Positions 24,512 through 33,444 of a stretch of 46,685 nucleotides of DNA are shown piece after piece. The stretch is from Acidimicrobiaceae bacterium (GTDB lineage: Bacteria; Actinomycetota; Acidimicrobiia; Acidimicrobiales; RAAP-2). The notes beneath the pieces are model-generated. The model searched no databases. It had not been told where the DNA came from and worked only from the letters and a program-made list of their open reading frames with translations. The translations under genes were made by a program, and so were the position numbers. Every line of letters starts with the position of its first letter. The first letter of the stretch is position 1. The DNA lies in NCBI GenBank assembly GCA_003161575.1, contig PMOE01000052.1, forward strand, positions 1 through 46,685. Direction: 5' to 3'.

Positions 24512-25435
24512 TCAAAGCGCCCCGAGAACCAGATCGACGGGGTGCTCGGTGGGCCCGAGCCAACGCACCCGGGGATCCCGGCGGAACCAGGCCCATTGCC
24601 GCCGGGCGAAGCTGCGGGTCCGCCGGACGGCCTCGGCCACGCAATCGTCGAGGGGAATCCCCTCTTCTACGTGGGCCAGCAGCTCCTTGTAGCCGAGGGC
24701 CTGACGGGCCGTGCGGGAAAGTCCAGCTGGGCGCCCCGAGAGGGCCCGCACCTCGTCGACCAGGCCCTCGTCCAGCCATCGGTCGAAGCGCTCGGCGATC
24801 CGCGGGTCGACGACTGCGGGGTCAAAGGGCAGGCCCACCAGTGCGAAACGGGTCGCCGGGTAGGCCCCGAGGCCAGGACCGAACGAAGAGAACGGCGACC
24901 CCGAGCCGATGGTCACCTCGAGTGCCCGGACGATGCGCCGCCGGTTGGTGGGCGTCGTGCGGGAGGCGGCGAGCGGATCGAGACCCGAAAGTCGGTCATA
25001 GAGCAGGGCGACCCCCCCGGGGTCCTGGGCCTCGCGCTCGAGCTCGGTCGCCACCTCGGGCCACCGGCCGGGCAAGGTGAGGTCGTCGACCACCGCCCGC
25101 AGGTACAGACCGGTGCCCCCGACCAACAGGGCCCGGTGCCCGCGGGCCGCAATCTTACCGAGCGCGTCGCGGGCAGCCCGCTGGAACTCGGACACCGTGA
25201 ACTCCTCGGACGGGTCGACGAGGTCGATCAGGTGATGACGCACCTCGGCTTGGACGGCCAGTGACGGTTTGGCCGTCGCGATGTCCATCGTCTTGTAGAC
25301 GCACATCGAATCGATCGAGACGATCTCGACGTCGCCCATACGGCGGGCCACCGCCAGGGCCACCGCCGACTTCCCCGAGGCCGTGCTCCCGACCAGGGCG
25401 ACGGGTGCCGCCGGTGACCCGGGTTCTTCGGGCAC
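24512..25435 (-). CDS. miaA: tRNA dimethylallyltransferase
   Basis: 307 residues. The P-loop GSTASGKSAVA is at the N-terminus, SIDSMCVYKTMDIATAKPS and VGGTGLYLRAVVDDL follow, and RQALGYKELLAHVEEG plus FARRQWAWFRRDPRVRWL close the family pattern. It adds a dimethylallyl group to A37 of tRNAs that read codons beginning with U, the substrate for MiaB. GTG start, 14 bases after miaB; same operon. Confidence 0.96.
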   Translation of the reverse strand: MPEEPGSPAAPVALVGSTASGKSAVALAVARRMGDVEIVSIDSMCVYKTMDIATAKPSLAVQAEVRHHLIDLVDPSEEFTVSEFQRAARDALGKIAARGHRALLVGGTGLYLRAVVDDLTLPGRWPEVATELEREAQDPGGVALLYDRLSGLDPLAASRTTPTNRRRIVRALEVTIGSGSPFSSFGPGLGAYPATRFALVGLPFDPAVVDPRIAERFDRWLDEGLVDEVRALSGRPAGLSRTARQALGYKELLAHVEEGIPLDDCVAEAVRRTRSFARRQWAWFRRDPRVRWLGPTEHPVDLVLGAL

Positions 25436-25449
25436 CGCTCGGCTCGCCG

Positions 25450-26841
25450 TCAGCCTGCAGCCACCGGGATACGGGTTCGGTGACGGGGCCGGGCGGTCAC
25501 CCGATCGAAGATGCCCACCAGGTGGTGGGGGGCCGCCCCGGTGACCTGCACCTCGGCGAAGGATCCCGGGCCCGGGCCGCCGTCAGCAGCCGGAGCGAAG
25601 TGGACCAGCTTGCCCTGGCCGGTTCGGCCGGTCAGCACCGAGGCGACCCGTCGGCTCGGACCTTCGACCAACACCTCTTCGGTGCGCCCCACCCGGGCGC
25701 GGTGGCGCAGCAGGGCCGAGCGCTGGACGACCGCATCCAAGCGTTCGAACCGTTCGGCCACCACCTCGGGGGCGATGAATCGATCCGCCATGTTGGCCGC
25801 CCGGGTTCCGGGGCGTGGGGAGAAGATGAAGGTGTAGGCGCTGTCGTAGGCCGCCTCGGCCACGACGGCCAGTGTGGCGTCGAAATCCTCGTCGGACTCT
25901 CCGGGGAAACCAACGATGATGTCGGTGGTGACGGCCAGATCGGGAACGGACCGGCGGGCGGCGGCCAGGCGGTCGAGGTAGCGCTGCGCGCTGTAGCCGC
26001 GGCGCATGGCGGCGAGCACTGCGTTGCTGCCGGACTGGAGGGGCAGGTGCAGCTGGTTGCACACGGCCGGGGTCTCCGCCATCGCGGCAATGGTCTCGGG
26101 CCGCAGGTCCTTCGGGTGCGGGCTGGTGAAGCGGACCCGCCGGATGCCCTCGACCGAGCCGACCGCCCGGAGGAGCTCGGCGAAGAGCGGCCGACGCCGG
26201 GTCAGGTCGCGGCCATACGAGTTGACGTTCTGACCCAGGAGGGTCACCTCGACGACTCCCCGATCGGCAAGCATTGCCACCTCGGCCACAATCTCGCTCA
26301 CCGGACGACTGGCCTCGGGGCCTCGCACCGACGGCACGATGCAAAAGGCGCACGAGTTGTCACACCCCGTCTGGATGGTGACCCAGGCCGCGTAGGGAAG
26401 CTCACGTACCGCGGTCAACGCTGGGACGTGGTCGGCCCCGGACTCGGGGTCCGGCCCGTCGAGGATCTCCACCTGGGGACCCTCGAGAGCCGCCCGGCGC
26501 AACAGTGCGGGGGCCGCAGCCAGGTTGTGGGTCCCGAACACCACGTCGACGTGCCCGGCCTTCTGGCGCACCAGCTCGCGGTCTTTTTGGGCCAGGCAGC
26601 CGCCGACCGCGATCTGCATACCGGGTTTGGCGTCCTGGAGGGATTTGAGGTGGCCGAGGTGGCCGTAGAGCTTGTTATCGGCGTTCTCTCGGATGCAGCA
26701 CGTGTTGAGCACGACCACGTCCGCTTCGGTGAGGTCGTCGGTGGGTTCCATGCCGTCGGCGGCCAGCAGGCCGGCCAGACGCTCCGAATCGTGCTCGTTC
26801 ATCTGGCACCCAAAGGTGCGGATGACGAACTTGCGGGTCAT
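25450..26841 (-). CDS. miaB: tRNA-2-methylthio-N6-dimethylallyladenosine synthase
   Basis: 463 residues. The N-terminal cluster domain has Cys12, Cys48 and Cys82; the radical SAM motif is Cys160-x3-Cys164-x2-Cys167 (TGCDNSCAFC), and a TRAM domain ends the protein. It methylthiolates i6A37 made by MiaA. ATG 26841 follows TACACT by 6 bases with no Shine-Dalgarno, so the miaB-miaA transcript is probably leaderless. The longer frame to 27036 lies inside thrB and is not coding. Confidence 0.96.
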   Translation of the reverse strand: MTRKFVIRTFGCQMNEHDSERLAGLLAADGMEPTDDLTEADVVVLNTCCIRENADNKLYGHLGHLKSLQDAKPGMQIAVGGCLAQKDRELVRQKAGHVDVVFGTHNLAAAPALLRRAALEGPQVEILDGPDPESGADHVPALTAVRELPYAAWVTIQTGCDNSCAFCIVPSVRGPEASRPVSEIVAEVAMLADRGVVEVTLLGQNVNSYGRDLTRRRPLFAELLRAVGSVEGIRRVRFTSPHPKDLRPETIAAMAETPAVCNQLHLPLQSGSNAVLAAMRRGYSAQRYLDRLAAARRSVPDLAVTTDIIVGFPGESDEDFDATLAVVAEAAYDSAYTFIFSPRPGTRAANMADRFIAPEVVAERFERLDAVVQRSALLRHRARVGRTEEVLVEGPSRRVASVLTGRTGQGKLVHFAPAADGGPGPGSFAEVQVTGAAPHHLVGIFDRVTARPRHRTRIPVAAG

Positions 26842-26847
26842 AGACGC

Positions 26848-26853
26848 AGTGTA
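26848..26853 (-). promoter_or_regulatory. -10 hexamer for leaderless miaB transcript
   Basis: TACACT on the minus strand, 6 bases before ATG 26841, in the 40-base gap after thrB. Confidence 0.55.
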
Positions 26854-26881
26854 CGCCCGGGCGCGGACGCCCAGCACCGGC

Positions 26882-27862
26882 TCAATTGTCCGAATCGAAG
26901 TCGAAGAGCTGGGCGTCGGGCTCAGCGACCGGTGCCACCGACCGCCCGGCATCGGCGCCAAAAGACTCGTGCCAGGCGCCCGGCTCTCCGTCGTCGACCG
27001 CTGGCAGTCTCGCGGCGTCACCGGTGACAAGGCCACGCAGGTCGGCGTGCAGCACGATCACGTTGCCGGGGACATCGGCCAGAGTGAGCGCATCGGTCGC
27101 CGCCGCCCGGACCCTCGGCGCGTCGTGGTCGAGGGTGATGGCGAGCAAGCTCGGACCCGATCCCGACCAGCAGACGGCCAGGGCGCCCCCTTCTTGCATC
27201 CCGTCGAGGATTCGCTGGGCCTCGGGAAACAGAAAGCCCCGGTAATTCTGATGAAGGCGGTCCTCGGCGGCCTCTTTGATCAACAACCGATGGTCGGCCA
27301 GGCCAGCCAACAACAGGCCCATCCGTCCGAGGTTGAAGGCGGCGTCCTCTCGGGAGACCTGGGGGGGAAGCGCCTGGCGAGCCTTGTTCGTCGGGAGCGT
27401 GCGGTCGGGAACAGCGACGACGAAGACCAGCGCCGGGTCGAGGGTGAGACGGACCGCCCGCACCGCTCCTTGTACCGTGCTCGCCACCACCAGACCCCCG
27501 ACCGCACTGGCCGCGGCGTTCTCTGGATGCCCGTCCACCCGGGCGGCGACGACGAGAGGGTCCGGCGACCCGGCGGCCGCTGCCGCGGCGGCGGCGAGCG
27601 CGGCCGAAGATCCGAGCCCCCGAGCGACGGGGATCTGGGACCGCACCGTAATGGCCAGCCGATCGTGGCCGGCCACGTCGATGGCCACCCGGGCCGCCAG
27701 ATGGCCGGCATCGTCGGATATCCCCGCGCCTTCACCTTCGCTGCGAACGATCAACCGGGAGGCCGGTTCGACCTCCACTTCGACGTAGCGGTCGACCGCC
27801 AGGGCCAGAGCGTCGAACCCCGGACCCAGGTTCGCCGCCGATGCAGGAGCCCGGGCGCGCAC
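26882..27862 (-). CDS. thrB: Homoserine kinase
   Basis: 326 residues, GHMP kinase. ARAPASAANLGPGFD is the N-terminal motif, PVARGLGSSAALAAA the phosphate loop, and CWSGSGPSLLAIT the C-terminal motif 3. It phosphorylates homoserine for threonine synthesis. The tail of about 50 residues after motif 3 ends with FDFDSDN and is more acidic than usual. GTG start, 4 bases after the carboxypeptidase gene; the usual partners thrC and hom are absent. Confidence 0.93.
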   Translation of the reverse strand: MRARAPASAANLGPGFDALALAVDRYVEVEVEPASRLIVRSEGEGAGISDDAGHLAARVAIDVAGHDRLAITVRSQIPVARGLGSSAALAAAAAAAAGSPDPLVVAARVDGHPENAAASAVGGLVVASTVQGAVRAVRLTLDPALVFVVAVPDRTLPTNKARQALPPQVSREDAAFNLGRMGLLLAGLADHRLLIKEAAEDRLHQNYRGFLFPEAQRILDGMQEGGALAVCWSGSGPSLLAITLDHDAPRVRAAATDALTLADVPGNVIVLHADLRGLVTGDAARLPAVDDGEPGAWHESFGADAGRSVAPVAEPDAQLFDFDSDN

Positions 27863-27866
27863 AGAC

Positions 27867-29462
27867 TCAGAATAGGCGTTGGAACAGGGACGGCGGAGGG
27901 AGAGGCACGCTCGTGCGGACCAGGGCGGTGACCCGTTGGGTGCCGAGGCCGTAGGTGATATCGCCGATGGCGGCGGCGGCCGCCGTCCCCGCCCGGGGGT
28001 GATTCGTCACGACCATGGTGGTGTGTACCGAGTCGCCCGGCCAGGCCAGCATCGAACCGGTCGCCGCGGTCACCGCGGGGGCGCTGTGGCCGAGCACACT
28101 GACCGACCCCACGTGTTGGCCCGCAGGTGGGAGCGGCATCGTTACGATGTGGGTCGCGGCCGCCGCGGCGATGTTGTACGCCAATTGGCCGGCCGACTGT
28201 AGGACGTTGGGGCCCTGTTGGTTGGTCACCGCGCCAAGCACGATCACCGGCGTGGTCCCGACGGTGGCCTTGAGGGCCAGCACGTCACAACCGCCCGCCG
28301 CAGTCGTGAACCCCGATTTCACGCCGACGGCGTTGGGAAGGGTGCCGACCTCGCCGACCAACCCGGGGGTGTAGCTCGAGATGAGGCCGGCCAGGGGAAG
28401 CGTCACCGAGGACATCTGGACGATCTGGGCGAAGACGGGGAAAGACATGTCGACCGAGGCAACCTTGAGCAGGTCGGCCGGGGTCGACATGGACCCGGGG
28501 TCAAAGCCGCTCGGGTCGGCATAGCGGGTCTGGGTCATGCCCAGCTGCGCCGCCATGGCATTCATCTTGGCGACGAAGGCCGGCACGCTGCCGGCGTCCC
28601 AACTCCCGAGGGTCAGGGCCAGGTTGTTGGCCGAATGGATCAACATGCCCTCGAGCAGTTGCTTCTCCGTCAGGACCTCGCCCGGTTGCACCTCGACGTT
28701 CGCCTGGTCGCTCACGGTGTCGTCGGCGAAATACCCGGCATCGACGGCGGTCATCGTGATGTTCGGGCCGCTCGTACCCGGAGCAATCGGGTGGTCGCGC
28801 AAGATGAGATAGCCGGTCATCAGTTTGGTCAGGCTGGCGACGGGCATCGACTGTTCGGGTCCGGACTGGGCTGCGTACCCGAGTGCGGGGATGGCCACCG
28901 CCGATTGACCGGTGGGCGTCCACGGGAGGGAGGCGGCGATGGCCGGCTGGGCCGGTGGTCCGCTCACGGTGCGCACCGAGCTCAGATCCACGTGCACCAC
29001 CGAGGTCGGTGGCGGCGCCGCCATGCGGGCATGCACCCACGCGCCGAGCGCGACCACCAACGCCACGACCACGATGATGGCCGCCCATACCCGGAGTCGG
29101 TGCCCGAGCGGGGAAGGCGCTTCGAGGCGGGCCAGGCGCAGCTCGGATCGTGTGGCCCCCCGAGCAGGGGCCACGGTGTCCTCGGCCGGTGGCGGGCACC
29201 CGGTCCCAGACGGGGGACCCTCATTCCTTTCGACTGGACCTCCCAACTCGGTTTCCACGGTCGCCGGCTCCGGGCGGGTCTGCGGACCGCTCGGAGGTCC
29301 AACCGATTGGGTATCGATCTTGATGGTGCGACGGGGCGCACTCGGCGGCGGCCGTTGCGGACGGCGCATGGGAGGTGCCGGCGTGGTGCCCGACACCCGG
29401 ACGGGCTGCGTCGAGCGCGGGAGCGGGCCCGGAACATCGGGCGGGCGTGAAGAATCTGGCAC
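27867..29462 (-). CDS. D-alanyl-D-alanine carboxypeptidase (S11, PBP5-like) with cytoplasmic Pro-rich head
   Basis: 531 residues. Residues 1-115 are rich in Pro, Arg and Thr and probably cytoplasmic and disordered; a membrane helix spans about 122-143. The S11 domain has Ser210-x2-Lys213 (ASLTK), Ser277-Ala-Asn279 (HSANN) and Lys382-Ser-Gly (GVKSGFT). It trims the terminal D-Ala of peptidoglycan stem peptides outside the membrane. Instead of a cleaved signal peptide it is anchored as a type II membrane protein. It lies between ftsK and thrB, 18 bases from ftsK. Confidence 0.92.
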   Translation of the reverse strand: MPDSSRPPDVPGPLPRSTQPVRVSGTTPAPPMRRPQRPPPSAPRRTIKIDTQSVGPPSGPQTRPEPATVETELGGPVERNEGPPSGTGCPPPAEDTVAPARGATRSELRLARLEAPSPLGHRLRVWAAIIVVVALVVALGAWVHARMAAPPPTSVVHVDLSSVRTVSGPPAQPAIAASLPWTPTGQSAVAIPALGYAAQSGPEQSMPVASLTKLMTGYLILRDHPIAPGTSGPNITMTAVDAGYFADDTVSDQANVEVQPGEVLTEKQLLEGMLIHSANNLALTLGSWDAGSVPAFVAKMNAMAAQLGMTQTRYADPSGFDPGSMSTPADLLKVASVDMSFPVFAQIVQMSSVTLPLAGLISSYTPGLVGEVGTLPNAVGVKSGFTTAAGGCDVLALKATVGTTPVIVLGAVTNQQGPNVLQSAGQLAYNIAAAAATHIVTMPLPPAGQHVGSVSVLGHSAPAVTAATGSMLAWPGDSVHTTMVVTNHPRAGTAAAAAIGDITYGLGTQRVTALVRTSVPLPPPSLFQRLF

Positions 29463-29480
29463 AGTTCGTCTGTCGTTCGG

Positions 29481-31940
29481 CTAGGGGGTCCGGCTGTCCA
29501 GCTCGTCGGGGGTCATCAGCACGGCTCGCACCTTCGATCCCTCAGACGGCCCGACCACTCCGCCCCGCTCGAGGAGGTCCATCAGCCGACCGGCTCGGGC
29601 GAACCCGACCCGAAGCTTGCGCTGCAGCATCGACGTCGAGCCCAGCTGGGACCGAACGACGAGCTCCATGGCTTGGGAGAGGAGCTCGTCGTCATCGTCC
29701 CCGCCCGACATGGCCCCCCCGCTTTTGTCCTGCACTCCTTCGATGCCGACCGCCACTTCGGCTGTTCCGCCCTGGCGTCGCCAAAAACCCACAACTTCGC
29801 GCACTTCTGCCTCAGAGACCCACGGGCCCTGGATGCGGCGGGGGATGCTCGACGACGCGGTCAACAACAGCATGTCCCCCTTGCCGATCAGACGTTCGGC
29901 CCCGGGCTGGTCGAGGATGACCCGGCTGTCGGCCAGCGAGGAGACCGAGAAGGCGAGACGGCTCGGGACGTTGGCCTTGATCACCCCGGTGATCACGTCA
30001 ACCGACGGCCGCTGGGTGGCGAGCACCAGGTGGATCCCGACGGCCCGGGCCATCTGGGCGATGCGGCACACCGAGTCCTCCACGTCACGGGCCGCCACCA
30101 TCATGAGGTCGTTCAGTTCGTCGACCACCACCAAAATGAAGGGCAGCCGCTCGGGCATGGGGTTCTCGTCTTCATCGCCGTCCTCTTCGGTCCCGACGAC
30201 GGCTTCTTTTTCGTCGGCGCCATTGTGGGCGGCCGCTTTGGCCCGGGCCGCCACCTCGGCCACCTGGCTGCGCACCGAGGGCCCCCCGATCGGTCCGAGT
30301 GCGCCATCGTCGAACGCCTCGTTGTAGCCGGTGATGTCGCGCATCCCGTACTCGGCCAACAGGTCGTACCGGCGTTCCATCTCCTTGACGGCCCAGGCGA
30401 GCGCGTTGGCCGCCTTCTTCGGGTCGACCACCACCTGGGTCAGCAGGTGTGGGAGCCCGTTGTAGTGTCCGAGCTCGACCCGTTTGGGGTCGACCAAGAT
30501 CAGTCTGACCTGGTCTGGCGTCGCCCGCATAAGGACCGACGTGATCAACGAGTTGATGCACGACGACTTCCCCGCGCCAGTTGCCCCCGAGATGAGGACA
30601 TGGGGCATGTCGGACAGGTTCACCATGACCGCTCGGCCAGCGATGTCCCGGCCGAGCGCGACCTCGAGCGGATGTTCGGCCGCCGAGGCCTCCGGTGACG
30701 AGAGGATGTCGCCGAGCGACACCAGCTGCCGCTGGCGATTGGGGACCTCGATCCCGATCGCCGACTTGCCCGGGATCGGAGCGAGAATGCGGACGTCGGG
30801 TGACGCCATGGCATAGGCGATGTCCTTGGAGAGGCTCGTGACCCTCGCCACCTTCACCCCCGCTCCGAGCTCGAGCTCGAAGCGGGTCACCGTGGGGCCG
30901 ACCGTCCGCCCGACCAGGCGCGTCTCCACTCCGTGGGCTCCCAAGGAGGCCACCAGTGCTTCTCCGGCCAGGTCGAGCTGGCGCTCGTCTTGTCGCTGTT
31001 CGCGCGAGCGCTTGAGCAGGCTCAGCTCGGGAAGGTGCCACTCGGTGGACGCGGCATCGGCCTTGGCGGCGCGCCCCGAGGCCTTCGCCGACACTTTGGG
31101 CTTGACCGCAGGGGTTGTGACAACGGGGACCTCGCCGGTATCGGCGAGCGCCGAAGGATCGCCCAACGGATCGCCGTCGGGTGCGGCCACCTCGCTGCTC
31201 ACCCACCGGGGCTCCTCGGGCATCGTCGGCGCCACCACCGCGGTGACCGGTTCGTGGCCTCCGAGGGAGTCCAGCCCGATCTTGCCGCCGGCCCACCACG
31301 AGCCCAGCGTGCGCCCGACGGTGGCCGCGACGGTCGCTGCGCCCTCGGCCAGAGTCTTGAGCGACGTGCCGGTCGACAACACGATCCCGACGAAGGCCAC
31401 CGCCACGAGGATGACGACCGCTCCGGCGGTCCCAAGACCGAGCTCTAAGGGCCGGCCGGCCGCCGCCCCGACCCAGCCGCCCGCCCCCCGCAGATCGGCG
31501 ATCGACGCGGAGAGCGTCGGCGAGCCCCCGGCCAGTTCGGCCAGACCCGACACCGCGAGCAGCCCGAGAACGGCGCCGATCCCCGTGCGCAGTGGGTCCG
31601 GACGGCGGCGTCCAGCGATGATCAGCACCCCGGCGCCGATGCACACCGGCGGGAGGATGTACCGGGTCCACCCAATGACCGCGCCGAGGGCCCGATCGAC
31701 GCCGCCGCCGACCCAACCGGCTGCGCCGCCGTAGAGGGAGAGGGACAAGAGGACGCCCACGGTGACGAGCCCGATGGCCCAGAGGTCGGCCGCATGGTCG
31801 GCAAAAATGCCGACGGTGTCCTGGGATTTCGGCGGGGGGCGACGCGACGAGCCCTTGGCCCGCGCCGACGCTCCCCTCGATGAGTGTGCCGACCGAGCCG
31901 GGGGTCGGCTCGTCGCCGGTCGGCGCTTGGTCGTGACCAC
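29481..31940 (-). CDS. ftsK: DNA translocase FtsK/SpoIIIE
   Basis: 819 residues. Basic N-terminus, four membrane helices (about 52-190), a linker, then the motor: Walker A GATGAGKS (452-459), Walker B ILVVVDELNDLM (about 602-613), LATQRPSVDVITGVIKAN and the gamma winged helix (about 750-815). It pumps chromosome DNA through the division septum toward dif. A segment of roughly 35 residues rich in Ala and acid (about 560-597) between the Walker motifs is longer than in E. coli-type motors. GTG start. It is divergent from the radical SAM gene. Confidence 0.96.
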   Translation of the reverse strand: MVTTKRRPATSRPPARSAHSSRGASARAKGSSRRPPPKSQDTVGIFADHAADLWAIGLVTVGVLLSLSLYGGAAGWVGGGVDRALGAVIGWTRYILPPVCIGAGVLIIAGRRRPDPLRTGIGAVLGLLAVSGLAELAGGSPTLSASIADLRGAGGWVGAAAGRPLELGLGTAGAVVILVAVAFVGIVLSTGTSLKTLAEGAATVAATVGRTLGSWWAGGKIGLDSLGGHEPVTAVVAPTMPEEPRWVSSEVAAPDGDPLGDPSALADTGEVPVVTTPAVKPKVSAKASGRAAKADAASTEWHLPELSLLKRSREQRQDERQLDLAGEALVASLGAHGVETRLVGRTVGPTVTRFELELGAGVKVARVTSLSKDIAYAMASPDVRILAPIPGKSAIGIEVPNRQRQLVSLGDILSSPEASAAEHPLEVALGRDIAGRAVMVNLSDMPHVLISGATGAGKSSCINSLITSVLMRATPDQVRLILVDPKRVELGHYNGLPHLLTQVVVDPKKAANALAWAVKEMERRYDLLAEYGMRDITGYNEAFDDGALGPIGGPSVRSQVAEVAARAKAAAHNGADEKEAVVGTEEDGDEDENPMPERLPFILVVVDELNDLMMVAARDVEDSVCRIAQMARAVGIHLVLATQRPSVDVITGVIKANVPSRLAFSVSSLADSRVILDQPGAERLIGKGDMLLLTASSSIPRRIQGPWVSEAEVREVVGFWRRQGGTAEVAVGIEGVQDKSGGAMSGGDDDDELLSQAMELVVRSQLGSTSMLQRKLRVGFARAGRLMDLLERGGVVGPSEGSKVRAVLMTPDELDSRTP

Positions 31941-32162
31941 AGTGAGATCAAGGCTACAGGCGCACTGTGACGGTTCGGGGGACGCCCTCAGGCACGAATT
32001 TCCTCGACCCGCCCCGAATCCGGCCGAGCGTGCCCGCTGCTCGCGATGACGCCAGGAGCGGACGGCGCCCGCCGGAACTCGCGCCCGAGACGCGGCGCCG
32101 CCCCGACACCGACGCCACAGTTGGCGGGCGTAGCTGGCTGGGCCGGCCGCAGCCCCTCCCCC

Positions 32163-32191
32163 TTCAATAGCGAACGTATGTTCGCTATACT
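32163..32191 (+). promoter_or_regulatory. Promoter of the radical SAM gene, leaderless
   Basis: A weak -35 TTCAAT (32163-32168), a 17-base spacer, and -10 TATACT (32186-32191). Six bases separate the -10 from GTG 32198, so the transcript should begin at the start codon. Confidence 0.6.
32167..32188. promoter_or_regulatory. LexA (SOS) box in the radical SAM promoter
   Basis: Arms ATAGCGAAC and GTTCGCTAT form a perfect 9-base inverted repeat around GTAT; the core is CGAAC-N4-GTTCG, as at lexA. It fills the space between -35 and -10 and overlaps the first bases of the -10, so LexA would exclude RNA polymerase. Confidence 0.9.
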
Positions 32192-32197
32192 GGGCCA

Positions 32198-33298
32198 GTG
32201 GTCACCGACGCCCGCAATGCCCTTCGATGGAAGCTCGCCGAAGAGGACGACTCGACCGTCTTGTTCCCCGACGAGACGGCCATGCAACGCCATATCGGGA
32301 CGGGCGAGTACCAGGGCATGGAGTTTCTCCACGTCAACGCCCGCTCGATCATCAACGGCGTCCCGGCCTCGAGCAACATGCCGTTCCGCTACTCGATCAA
32401 TGCCTATCGGGGGTGCTCTCACGCGTGCGTCTATTGCTTCGCCCGACCGACCCATGACTACCTCGGCCTCGGTATCGGGAGGGATTTCGAGACCAAGATC
32501 GTGGTGAAGATCAACGCGGTGGAACGTCTGGCGGCCGAGCTCCGCTCCCCCAAATGGGCGGGCGACCACATCGCCATGGGAACCAACACCGACCCGTACC
32601 AATCGGCGGAAGGGAAGTACCACCTGACCAAAGGCATCATCGGCATACTGAGCGACGCACGGAACCCCTTCAGCATCCTCACCAAGTCCACCCTCGTGCT
32701 CCGTGACCTCAAGGCCCTGGCGAAAGCGGCAACCCGCACCTCGGTCCACCTCAACTTCTCGATCGGCACCCTCGACCGCCAGGTCTGGAAGCTGACCGAA
32801 CCGGGTACTCCGCCGCCCGATAAGCGGGTCGACGCCGTCCGGCGGCTCAACGACGCCGGCATCCCATGCGGAGTGCTCATCGCCCCGGTATTGCCCGGAC
32901 TCTCCGACGGTGAAGAACAGGTCCGCCAGGTGGCCGAGGCCTGCCTCGCTGCCGGCGCCGTCTCTATCTCGGCGACCGGGCTCCACCTTCGACCCGGGGT
33001 GCGCGAGCACTACATGGCCTGGCTGACCCGGGAACGACCCGACCTCGTGGCTCTCTACGAGCAGCGTTTCATTCGGGGCTCCTATCAGCCCAAAGCCGAA
33101 CAGGCTCGGCTGAGCGCCATCGTGTCCGCCGTGTTGAAGGCATCCCGAGGTGTCTCCTACGAGCGCAAGGACCCGAGGGGCTTCGTCGACACCTTCGAGA
33201 CGGGGCACCCGGTCTCGGACGGGACCGACCACGCCGCCTCGCACCCGGCCGCCGACTCGGGCATTCCGACCCGGAGCGAGCAGCTGCGCCTCCTGTGA
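32198..33298 (+). CDS. Radical SAM protein, Rv2578c / SplB-like family
   Basis: 366 residues. The cluster motif is Cys73-x3-Cys77-x2-Cys80 (RGCSHACVYCFARP), and the family signature THDYLGLGIGRDFETKIVVK follows, then GTNTDPYQ and the TKSTLVLRD strand. The family is annotated from resemblance to spore photoproduct lyase, but its reaction is unknown. A LexA box and -10 sit directly before the GTG, so it is SOS-controlled and leaderless. I recall that the mycobacterial homologue Rv2578c is in the LexA regulon. Repair of a DNA lesion is therefore the leading hypothesis. Confidence 0.92.
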   Translation: MVTDARNALRWKLAEEDDSTVLFPDETAMQRHIGTGEYQGMEFLHVNARSIINGVPASSNMPFRYSINAYRGCSHACVYCFARPTHDYLGLGIGRDFETKIVVKINAVERLAAELRSPKWAGDHIAMGTNTDPYQSAEGKYHLTKGIIGILSDARNPFSILTKSTLVLRDLKALAKAATRTSVHLNFSIGTLDRQVWKLTEPGTPPPDKRVDAVRRLNDAGIPCGVLIAPVLPGLSDGEEQVRQVAEACLAAGAVSISATGLHLRPGVREHYMAWLTRERPDLVALYEQRFIRGSYQPKAEQARLSAIVSAVLKASRGVSYERKDPRGFVDTFETGHPVSDGTDHAASHPAADSGIPTRSEQLRLL

Positions 33299-33444
33299 GC
33301 CGTCCGACAGGCGCCCGATCGGGGGTCATCGCTGTGCGCCTGCGGTCTTTTGTGCCAGCGGGTCCCACCCGGTTCGAAGTCCGCCAGCAGCTAGCCTCAT
33401 GAGGCCCGACGCCCGATTGCCGACGTCAGCAGAGCGGAGACGCC

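Noticed and set aside
25739..25755. CGAAC and GTTCG close together inside miaB
   Set aside because: The spacing between the half-sites is 1 base, not 4, so it is not a LexA box.
25261..27027. A 588-residue open frame opposite miaB
   Set aside because: Antisense to a well-supported gene; composition is typical of a mirrored frame.
30172..31716. A 514-residue open frame inside ftsK in another frame
   Set aside because: Arg/Gly-rich shadow translation with no domain; FtsK motifs are all in the other frame.
31988..33244. A 418-residue open frame opposite the radical SAM gene
   Set aside because: Antisense shadow; the plus strand has a clear promoter, radical SAM motif and full domain.
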